NCBI GenBank assembly: GCA_027922465.2
Contig: BQMF02000830.1
Span: 1 to 64,000 of the forward strand
Direction: 5' to 3'
DNA from: Turritopsis dohrnii
Taxonomy: Eukaryota; Cnidaria; Hydrozoa; Anthoathecata; Oceaniidae
Length of the DNA stretch: 64,000 bases
Shown here: one piece after another, positions 36,796-47,100 of the stretch
Numbering within the stretch: position 1 is the stretch's first letter
Layout of the letters: every line of letters starts with the position of its first letter
Translations under genes and position numbers: made by a program
Notes under the pieces: model-generated
The model's database searches: none
What the model was told of the DNA's origin: nothing
What the model saw: the letters and a program-made list of their open reading frames with translations, nothing else

Positions 36796-39700
36796 TTAAG
36801 AGAATAATGATTGCGAAGGCAAGGGAATGACAATGTTAACAATATCTGAACAGTTCAATTTTCTTATTTGCTGCAACACAACTTCTTCCTTGCAAGTGAT
36901 ACATCTCCTGACTATCAGTTTAACAGGAATGAAGCTTCCCACGGAATAGGGCTCAAATTCAGTTGACCAAATCTTTGTGGGACAGTTTACTCCATAGAAA
37001 TTTTTGTGTGGATGCTCTTTAAACCATTTACAAAGTGCGACGAAAATTTTCACAATTTTTTCGCCCTCCTCTTCTGTTCTTTTCGTGAGTTCGATTTCAT
37101 ATATCTTATCAATAACACCAGGCTTTTCTTCCTTACCGAATTCCAAACTTTCGGTAAGTTTCCGAGCCAATACGCAACTGTAGGCAGATTGTCCACCACG
37201 ATAATTTGAAGTTGCTATTACTTCATTCAATAAATCAATACGCGAGTACGTTTTAATGAAAGGAGAGACACGACAAAAATTATCCCCATAAAGTTTGGAA
37301 AACAACAATTTTATATCTTCTAGGTAAGTTTGAGATAAGGTAGCTTTGTGAGCAACAGAGAGTCCCTTTTCACAAACAAACTCCAGTTGTTTTCCGTAAA
37401 CGTCAACTCCATGTCGTACCTCATGCAACATCTTTTCGGTCTCCAAATTGGCAGACATTCTAGAGATGCAACAAAGGTCACTATCCATTCGTAATTTACA
37501 TCCACTCACAAATTTCCTCATGACCTGAATGCAAATATCCCTATTATTAACGTGAAAGTTTCCCATGATGCCATTAAAGCGTTCAAAACTAAAACACCAA
37601 AACCCGTATACAGAGCCATATTCCTTAATGCATTGCTTCAAATGCAACATCAAATGCATGTTTGGAACGCACTTTCCTGACCCATATCTACATTGAAATT
37701 GCGTACAGAACATTTGTAACAAAACATGAGCTTGCTCTACTTCCGTTAGCGTGACTGACTTCTTACAAAGAATGCTACATGCATTAACAAAAAGGGACCA
37801 AATGCTAAGATCCCGTCGATCCAAAATACCTTGGAGGCAGTACATTGAATATATGAGAGTCCAATGCTTCCATTCGTCTGCTTTCATGGTTTTATGTGCA
37901 ACCGACATACAACGAGCTAATCTCCCAATATCAGATGGAACTTTAACATTTCTCATTTTGATATCAATATCTTGCGATTGTGCTTCTGAAATAGCGCCGT
38001 TTTCTAACCATACTTTAAATGTGTGTTTTGCGACGCCTAACATTAAATTATGCATAGGATCAATTACATGCATAACAATTGGATCGAAATAAGAAAGAGC
38101 AAACAGTTGACTATATCTTGCTCCATGCATTTTTTGCTCTTTAGATTGTTCGTCTTTCGTTACACATTTAAGCCAATTCTCAGCTGCCTTTTTGTGATCA
38201 TATCCATTTCTTTGAATCCAACTACCAGTTTCATAACCTGAATAGTCTGGCCTATTCAAACTATCACGTGGAAATTCTTTTAAGCATTTGCTGCATCCTA
38301 AAAATAGATTTTTGCATCTTTATTGCCATTTGTTATTATTGTTCTACAAACAAAGTTTCATGCAATTTAGCGAAGTCAATCCAGCTACGGCTTCTACTAT
38401 TATATATAAGACATTTGGTCTATCGTCAAAAAGGGTTTACGCCGTGCTACGCATCTGCCTTTTCCTAAGTTTACGCAATACCTAACCTTGATAATGTTAT
38501 TAATCAGTTTATCAATAATAGACATAGTTTGGTCATGTGCAAGTTACAAGCCTGACATTACATTATTGAAAGGAAGTCTTTTTACCAACCTTTTAATGCA
38601 TTATGACTCATAAAACCGCAGCATTTACGTATGGCAGGAACATCACTTGATACACATATAACTGCCACTTTATAAAATGCTTCAACTGATTCTTCTTCTA
38701 AAACTGTTCCATTCCACAATTCTTTGAGCTCACACACAATTGGTTCAAGAAAGCTATTAATTGTGAGTTTGGGCTCTGAAGGTCCTGGGATGATACCCAA
38801 AACAATAACATTCTACCATTTAAATCTGATATCACGAGGCAAGTTCACAATAACAGCATATATGACACCCAAAGAGTATTCATTATTTTTAAAAGGATTG
38901 AACCAGTCTATGTTGAGCATAAGGCCTAGATTCCTTTTATCACTAAAAAATAGTTGACCGTTTTCATCAGTAAATGTTTTGAAAACTGATCCATCACAAA
39001 CATCAATCAAAAACCCATCACACTCGGATAGTCCAGGACCTTGGTGAAGGGCAGCTTTAAAATCAGGACGTTTCAAAAGTTCCTGGATGGAGGTCTTGAT
39101 ACTGCGAGTGGCATAAACCTTTTTTGGGTATAAATAACGCTTATCCCCATTAAATCCAATAATAGTTTTCATCAAAGTAGCTCCGCACTTCTCTCGATGA
39201 CGACTCTGTGGGTGATTTGGGAATTGCACGTAATTACACTTTCTAGACACCATTTCCCCTGAAAATATGAATTTGATATGGAGTCATCAGATAATAGTAC
39301 TATTAACAAGCTACCTATCCTTTATAACTATTAACGTTGCATGCAAGTTGCATTTTTATAAAGTGCTTAAATGATTATTGTTAAAAATTGGCCAAAATTA
39401 CAAAAATACAACGCACCATTTAAAAATGTGAACGCATCCTCGAACCTGCTTATTGAATCACATTTAGGACAAACCACATATTTATCAAAATCATCTCTGT
39501 CTATTCCAAGTATTTTTCTAGCCATTGGTAACCGAATTGGAAACTTTGTTGCAAAGTCGATTAAAAATTGAGACTGCAAACATTGACTCAACACTAGAAG
39601 GATCTTCTGCACTAAACAGAGTAATGACTGTGTTGCAGAATCAGATAAAAAGTGCATTGTTTGCCACAACAGTATCAATTTAATGACAGTCTTCAGAACT

Positions 39701-40907
39701 TTATCATGACTTTTATCTTCATTATGAGTTTCAAAAACCATGAAATCTTCTAAAGGATTATCGTTCGGATTATCCCATACTTCGGGCTCGAGCTCCTAGA
39801 AAGATTTTACGCAGTCAGTAATACCACGTTATTGTTATCAAAAAAACTTTGCTCTTAAAATCCCGCCTGTTGTTATAGAGTATATATATTGTTATAGCTA
39901 TTTGATGCCAAAATTTTCTGCAAGGGCGATAAAAAATACGAAGAAGATAAACATATCAAGGAATTTACAATATCAATATCAATCAAAGATCACTAACATT
40001 TTCAACGCGTAGCTCCCTTTTAGCATCGAAATCACCATCAGTATCACTGACGTCAACTATAAATAAAAAGTAAGCGTTATGCTCATTTTTAGTAGTCATT
40101 TGAAATAATGGATATGAAAAAAATCAGGTAGTCATTCCCAGCGGGCAAGATTGTCAAAAAATCACTACCACGAAGATTTTTTTCATTGAATTTGTATGTA
40201 TAGTTCTAAGGAAATACACTCCATCGCAGTGGTTTTTAAACAAATGTGCCCGCTGGGTTGTTGTATTGCATTAGATACATCTTATATCATATACAGACGA
40301 AGGAAAATAGGTAGTTTGGTACACTGACTAGTGACAGAAACATTATGAAAAGCATTATGTTGAAAGTTATAACTATATAAGTCAGCATAATCGCAGGAAC
40401 GGTTTACCAGTTATTTTATGTTTTTATGTCATTTAGAAGAAAAACGAATTAAATTAACACTGCAAATACAGGATAGTAATAAAATGAATTTTTTCCAATA
40501 GGGTTCTGCTAATAAATCTAAAACACTAATGTGAACGATGAACAATAGAAATCTCCTCACTCACCCAAATCTTCACTAACGTGGAAATTTACATCACAAT
40601 CATAATCATCATGACGTTCAATGTTGATTTCATCAAGGTTTCTTTCTTCTTCTTCTTTTTCTTCTTCTTCTGTTGTTGTTGGAAAAGTTGAAGTCAATAA
40701 AGAGGATGAAAATTTTGCTCCTGAAACACTTTTTGGAATATTCTTTAGAGAATACGATGGCTTCTTAGTTGAGCTTATGCATCCACCAGAGCGATGTTTT
40801 AAATAATAGTTGGTCTTTGAGACAGACTGACCACAATTATTACGTAACTTTCTAGTTGATGACCCATCAATGTCTCGTCGCCATATGTTTCTGCTTCTAT
40901 CGGCCAT
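36796..40907 (-). pseudogene. CACTA transposase (tnp2/DUF4218 type), one premature TAG
   Basis: Five exons with phase-matched junctions: 40565-40907 (ATG), 39998-40056, 39417-39795, 38590-39258 and 36796-38297 (~980 residues). The N-terminus is basic then Glu-rich. A zinc-ribbon-like CPKCDS segment follows, then the tnp2-like core (FPNHPQSRHREKCG, LYPKKVYATRSIK, LNIDWFNPF, GIIPGPSEPKLTINSFLEP, CSKC, HVIDPMHNLMLGVAKH) and a DUF4218-like region (NMHLMLHLKQC, FWCFSFERFNGIMGNFH). It would cut and insert the element at its termini. A TAG at 38813-38815 interrupts exon 4 immediately before the conserved GIIPGP block; all other exons are open, so the copy is recently inactivated or the stop is an allele or sequencing error. 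A CCCAG MITE (40137-40257) sits in the first intron. Confidence 0.85.
40137..40257. mobile_element. 121-bp TIR MITE (CCCAG-GGGCA family), copy 2
   Basis: Starts CCCAGCGGGCA and ends TGCCCGCTGGG, a perfect 11-bp inverted repeat, with TT on both flanks. Same family as 10672-10803. It inserted into the first intron of the CACTA transposase. Confidence 0.8.
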
Positions 40908-41012
40908 TTTACTCGTTTTATTATGTTACTTATTGTTATTATTATTGCAAAGTATGATTTTTTAAAGTTCTGTTTTGAAATTACTTACTATATCTTTCAG
41001 TTAGAAATAAAA

Positions 41013-41327
41013 ATATGTCTAGTTCATTTAATAAAAGGAAACTGAACAATTATCAAAAGATTAAGCATATGAAAATTTCTTAGAGGCTTTTGTTGTCAAA
41101 ATAGATATTAAAAAATCCTTCAGAAATGCAATAGAAGGATATAGGTGTTCAATTTATAAAAATGAATTGTCCCAAATGAAATACGTTAACACACATCTGC
41201 TCCTTGAAAAGAGAAGGAGAAAGCGCGCTGATAAAATGCGCGCCAAATATCTAAGGATGCACCTTGCCCGTAGAAAAAGAAGATATCATATCGAAAAAAG
41301 CTCAAAAACAGGAACAAAACCTCCTTA
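41013..41327 (+). other. Possible degraded coding segment in CACTA element
   Basis: An ATG at 41013 opens MSSSFNKRKLNNYQKIKHMK. After a one-base frame change, an uninterrupted frame continues through SFRNAIEGYRCSIYKNELSQ and KRRRKRADKMRAKYLRMHLA to a TAA at 41325. The basic, helical texture is protein-like. It may be an abandoned 5' exon or a separate small gene. Low certainty. Confidence 0.35.
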
Positions 41328-41514
41328 AAAGAATTTTATGTTATCATATGGAACATAGCAGCAAACTTTATAGCTTACTAAATGTTTTTTCACGCAAAAA
41401 TAAATAATAATGAATTTTTCTTACCCCCGGTATTCTTGAGATGCGCAGAATTTATGAAGTGGTATATGCACAGATTTAAATATTGTTCTTGTGGAAGAAG
41501 ATATAGATTAAAGC

Positions 41515-43134
41515 ATGGCGTCGACAGCTACTTTTTTTGGTCAAAAATACACCACTCCAAAAGAAGTAAGGTTAATCCTTCCTGCTAAATCAAGTGACAG
41601 ACATGTCCAGTAAGTATACTTGTAAACTATATCCACTGCGTTGCATTTAATTTTTTCTCTGTAGTTTTTAGTTTTGATATGTTTCATTTGCCTCAGGTCA
41701 CCTAATATATCACTAACGAGCACTGAAAATGAAAGCTTTTCAATGGATTCGTCAACGCCAGTCTCCAACAGAAATGATATGCTTAGGTAATTTGTTTGAC
41801 TCGAATTACTTATTCAAAAATGTCATACTCATTTTTATTTCTCCATAACATTATCTTATTGGTCAAAATATTCATTGGGGGCGTTCTTTTGAGAATGGAT
41901 ATTTATATAAACCAGGCGTTAATTACAAAAAGCGGAAATGAAGGTTATGAATCAGTTTTATTTTGAGTACAATTCCAAATTGATCTTGTTTTAGGTTCAT
42001 TAATAATTTAGAGGATCGACTTCTGAAAAAAATTGTAGACATTAAAAAAGATGCTGCTGAAGAACGCGATAGACTTAATGATGAAGTTGAACAGCTTAAA
42101 GAAGAAATTTTAGAATTGAAGTGCCCAAAAGAGAAAGGAAAAATAACAATCCCATTGGAGCTGTCAGTAAGGAAATATTTATTATATTACTCTTTTTTTG
42201 CATGTTAAATCATGTGGATGATTGTGTAAACTGTAGTATGACGTTTTAGAAAATGGTTAGAGATCTTTATCAATCCTTTGAGGAAAATATTGCTTGGGAT
42301 TTCACTAAAAAGTTAGTATTATTAGTTAAGCATTTCTTTTTCTCACTTCTTCTCCTGATTCTTTAGTCACTTATTATAATATTGTATTATGAAATACATA
42401 GATATAAAGATCGTGAAAACGCAGTTGTTGTGCGAAATATTTTACAAAGTCTGGATGATGGTGGTTGCAAGGAAAGCAAAAGAGTGCAAAGAAGTAAGTA
42501 TTATAAAATTAGCTTGTGTAACACTCCAAAGTTTTCCACAGAAATTTAAAGTAAAGCAGTGTTCAGTAAACAATTCCTTCCATAAGCCATTATGATGCGA
42601 TGGTGTAGTGCATTTATTATTTCTTTTCTCTTTAGAAGCGATCAATAGATATTACGAATCGCAAAAAAGAAAATACAAGCTCACTGAGCTGTCTGAGGAG
42701 GAACAAGAAAAACAGAAGAAGCAAAGGAAAATTATTTCAGCTCGACATCGGGTATTGTTTATCATACAATTTTAGTCTCCCAAATAGTCTCCCGTGATCA
42801 TTTGACGCCTCATGCGCGGCTAAGTAGTTACATATTTGAAAATTTTCACAAAAAATATTTTTTTTTTTTTTTCTAGTTGTTTGACATCAGAGGCAAAGTT
42901 GAAAAAGAAGGAGCAGACCTTGAGATGTGGTCTAATTTAAATGCATGGGCAATGTCTGATGAAGACACTGAAGAAGGACAAAAGATTTTAAGAACACTTG
43001 AGTGGAGAGATGAGGAAGTGACTGACCTTATTCGGCGATGTGATATGGCGCTTGGCGTTAAGAGGACATACGGTGACCCTTCCACCAGAACACCAAATAT
43101 TCATTGCGTTCAGTTCATGAAGCCTGATTCATAA
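41515..43134 (+). CDS. CACTA accessory protein (TnpA-like position), 294 aa
   Basis: Seven exons join in frame: 41515-41609, 41697-41786, 41995-42166, 42250-42311, 42402-42493, 42636-42751 and 42877-43134. All donors are GT and all acceptors AG. The start is ATG in MASTATFFGQKYTTPKEVRL. A coiled coil follows (~65-115, EERDRLNDEVEQLKEEILEL), then a helical middle (residues ~120-205) and a conserved-looking C-terminus (GKVEKEGADLEMWSNLNAWA, WRDEEVTDLIRRCD, GVKRTYGDPS). No nuclease or kinase motif is seen. It is transcribed towards the right end, opposite to the transposase. By analogy with two-protein CACTA systems it may bind the TCCGTAT subterminal repeats; that role is inference. The frame is fully intact, unlike the transposase. 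Confidence 0.8.
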
Positions 43135-43364
43135 GACTGTCCGTTGAAGTGATTTTTTTTATTTAAGCTTTTTTTATTGTAACACAATGTGCATTTATTT
43201 CTTGTAACATTGATTTTTTTATAATGTACCATTTGATCAGAGGTGTATTGTATAGACCTACGTATCTGAAATACATCCTGATTACTTTCCTAAACATGAT
43301 TGTTATTTTTTCGTTATTGGTTTAAAACGTTTTCTTATTTTTAATAAATAATTCTCTGGTATTA

Positions 43365-43660
43365 TTACGGAGTTAGGAATATCTCCGTATTCTTCAATAA
43401 ATTCATTCTTATTCGGAAAGTATATTATTGTAATACGTGCATTTACAAGAGTCCGTATTCGCTATAAAATTTTCACATTCGTCTGCATATTTCCGTATTT
43501 TGCAAACATTTATACGGACGTATTTCGAAGTCCGTATTTAAGGAGTCCCAATACAGACGAATACGGACTACAAATTCCCGAAATATACGGTTTTATTACC
43601 ATACGTATTTTTCCGTATTTTGTTCAGATACGGAAAAGGACGGACGATATAAAGACCGTA
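43365..43660. promoter_or_regulatory. CACTA right subterminal repeat region
   Basis: About a dozen ATACGGA / TCCGTATT motifs in both orientations between 43365 and 43660, denser than the left side. Probably transposase-binding sites adjoining the ATGCAGTG terminus. Confidence 0.7.
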
Positions 43661-43685
43661 TTTTAATGTGAATTATGCAGTGTTC

Positions 43686-44124
43686 TGCTTTTACTAAAAC
43701 TTGCGACTTCATCAAAATAATATACTCAAGGACTTTCCCTACGTAAAAAAAAAATAGAATACAAAAGTGTTTTTAAAAAATTTCCAAGAATTTTCTCACT
43801 GATTGTTAATGAGATTTTCATCCTGTCAGTAAGCCTTGCGTCCCGATCAAATCGTTAATTCTTTTAACTTCGAAATTGAAAGTACCAGAACTCATTTCGA
43901 ACTTTGTGCCGCTAAATTTGCTGACTAATGAAATTTTGAATGTTGCGTCCTATCGTCTAGCCTGGACTGTAAGTGAATGAATGTTCTACCATTCCATTAC
44001 TAAAATTTGTTAAATTGAGCTAACACAGTACTAGGCTAAATAACTTCTGAATGAAAATAAAGCACACTTGCATTGCACACAGCACCCAAATCCTGTGTTT
44101 ATAGTTTGTTAGTTCCCTGAGACT
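43686..44124 (+). promoter_or_regulatory. 5' flank of DGK gene, remnant of shared upstream region
   Basis: Non-coding DNA between the CACTA right end and the DGK ATG. If the CACTA is removed, this 439-bp stretch would join directly to the coiled-coil gene's first exon at 33565. It would then have been the common upstream region of two divergent genes. I see no certain TATA or initiator. Confidence 0.5.
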
Positions 44125-47100
44125 ATGGAAGACAGTTCTGAATCATCATTCCTCAAATGGCTTGAGCAACCTAGGCAAATAGTACTTTTTTCAATATTTT
44201 TTATATTCCTTTGCGTATTGATCACGAAAATCTCCAACAGAAGAAAGAGCCGCCATAAAGACTTTAGGGTTCGTGATCCACGTAAAGGTCATCATTGGGT
44301 ACACTCTGACTTTCTTATCAAGCCTACTTACTGTTCTGTTTGTGAGGCATCACTTGTTAGAGGTGTATTTTGTGATACATGCTGGATATGTGTCCACGAT
44401 GAGTGTGAAGATGACGGTAACAGAAAACTTGCATGCAAAATTATGAGTTTATCAGAGCGACCCTATGTAAGACATCATTTTGTGAAAGGAAACTTGCCTT
44501 TGTGCAGCAATTGCTTCATTTGTGCAAATCCGTGTGGAGTGGAGCCACGGCTCCGTGATTTTAGGTGTGTATGGTGTCAAGAAACCGTTCATGAAGGTGA
44601 ATGTTATTCGAAATGTGTTGCAGAATGTACATTTGGGAAGCACCAAGACATAATTCTCCCACCTCATTGTGTAACTTTAAAAACTGTCGGATGGCGAGGT
44701 ATATATGTTTATTTGTTCAATTAGCTATAGAATATATTTCACCTAAATGAATAGGTTTTTATGACATCCATGTTTTGAAAAGCTTTTTATGCAAAACCCC
44801 TTATGGTGCTGGTGTCACAAATACTTTATTGATTGCTTTGAAGTATATAGCTTTGTAGTTGATTAACTTTTTTCATTTCTTAGGTCGGAGAAGTGTTGTA
44901 ATTAAGCATGTCAAGAAGCCATCATTTAAACATTGGAACCCTATATTGGTAATTGCAAACCCTAAAAGTGGAAGTAATGAAGGAATTAAACTGTTAAGAG
45001 CTTTTCGAGGTTTACTTAACCCTGCACAGGTATTGAAATATCAACAAATATTTCCCTGTAAACATTCTCAAATAAAGTAGAAAGATGTCAAGATGTTCAA
45101 AAATACCAAGTTATATAACTTTTGATAATCTGATTTGTCAATGGTCAGAATATAAAGGGTTGCAGACTAAACAATCTTTGATGGTTTGTTATGATTCAAT
45201 TATCATGAATAATAATGACCCCTAGTTTGTAAAAGTTTTTAAGAGTTTTTTTTAAAGAACATGCATAGGCAATAAGGAAATGAAACATCGATTCTTAAAG
45301 AAATAAGGTAAAACTAAAGGTGTTTTTATATCTAGTGAAAAGTCTTCAAAGATATTTTTCTATTAGAAAATATTTTTACATTATGTTACATTAGAATCCC
45401 ATTAAGCTGGACTTTTAAAGGGGATAGTAAATCAGTCCAACAGCACAAAAGTCCAACTTATCCGAAGTATTTTAGCTTAATTTAGGTCTGAATGGAAATA
45501 AAAAATTTGTCCAGCTAAGTGAAAATCAGACTTATCCATGGTACAATCTATGACTGTAGATAAGTAGAATTTAAGTAAACAATCAAGTCAGTTGCATAAA
45601 GTGAATGGTTTAGACTGTTGCTTTTTTATGAAACAAAGAAAAGCTGGGATTTCAAACCTAAAACAATTCTAGATTTTATGGGATGAACTATTATAAAGCC
45701 ATTAAAGTATTTTAATGAGAAAAACAACAAAAAAGACAATTAGTTACCATAACAATTTTCTATGTAATGAGCATGGTTTCAGCCCCCCCCCCCCCCCCCC
45801 CCCCCCCTTAAAATAAGGGGGGACTAACAATTTGGGAAAAATTTTAAGGGGCAAACATTTGCCTATTTCAGAAATGAGGGGGGGACTTTCGTTTAAGGGC
45901 ATTAAATTCAGACATGTGTCATATTCACGGGGGAGTAATTCTTACGATTTATGACAGATATTTACTATATTCTCATTTTAGTTAATTTATATTTGAGATA
46001 TGATATATTCTGTAGAAGCTAAAAAGAGTCTAAAGAGCTAATGTCAAGTTGTTTACTTTTTCAAATTTTCTTAGCTGGTTGGATAAATATCGGGAATAAA
46101 ACGGAAGGTGTTTCCCCATTTGTATGTACTGTAAACAAACAAAAACAAAATTGGTAGAGTTGGAGCGTAGCGTAGTGTAAAGTGAAGTTGTTTTGCGGTT
46201 CAATAAAAGGATACATTTCATTTTAAGTAACTTAAGAAATGTTATTGTTTTTTTTTTTTTACACCCTTTAATACCCTTCTTTAGAAAAAGGGTACATCAT
46301 ACATTATGGTTTTCATATTGACTTTTTGCCATGAGTTTGAAGAAAATAAACATATTATAGTTTTGGTTTTCGTTTTGAAAAAAAGATGTTCAACACAATA
46401 TTTCATTTTTTCTTTTTTTTAACCTGTTTTTGCTTTAAAAAAAAAACAACAAAAAACATTCGAAATTTCAATGGCAATGGAATGACATCTTTCCTGGGGA
46501 CAAACAAGAATAGTATCTTTTTAAAGAGTTTTCATTCAGCAACCTTTTTTAATGTGATTTAGATAAAACATAATAACAAATTGTTTTCAAAAAAAGAAGA
46601 GTTTCATCGATAATAATCATTAAAACACAATTTCTCAGTACTTCTAAGGTTTAAGGGGCATCTAAAAATTACAATCAAAATAAGGGGGTACTAAGATTTA
46701 AGGGGCAGAGAAAAATATTCTAGCATATAAAGGGGGATAAGTGAATAAGGGGAAATTTGAGGTTTAAAGGGGGACTAAAAAAGGTGGATGAAACCATGAT
46801 GAGTACGACAGACTTGCAGAATCTTTTAAGTGTCTTTTTATGCTCAAAGGTGCCCAACAAATTTTATTGCATTAAAAGTGCAAAAATATAATGTATTTGC
46901 CTAATGCTTTAACTTCTGTTTCTTAAAGGGGAACTAAGGTCAAAATTGTTTTCTTTTCCAAAAGAAGAAAAATATGTTGAATAATCGAGAAAATATGTTT
47001 TTGAAAAACATTCCATTTAAAAATGCATTTTAAAGGGCATTTTCTTTTGTACCGCCCACCACCCACCATATATTGACGGAGGCTCGTGACGCAAGCGATA

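Larger units (their letters stand above)
33566..43685. mobile_element. Complete 10.1-kb CACTA/EnSpm-type DNA transposon
   Basis: The element proper is 33569-43682. It starts CACTGCAT and ends ATGCAGTG, flanked by the direct repeat TTC (33566-33568, 43683-43685). Subterminal regions (33590-33790 and 43365-43660) are packed with TCCGTATT / AATACGGA motifs in both orientations, as expected of CACTA transposase-binding repeats. It carries a tnp2/DUF4218-type transposase (minus), a 294-residue accessory protein (plus) and a kinase-like protein (minus). A known property of the superfamily is a 2-3-bp target duplication with CACTA/CACTG ends. The insertion lies between the divergent coiled-coil and DGK genes. 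Confidence 0.9.

Noticed and set aside
44452..44667. Minus-strand open frame inside the first DGK exon
   Set aside because: Antisense to the two C1 zinc fingers, whose Cys/His pattern clearly identifies the plus strand as coding.
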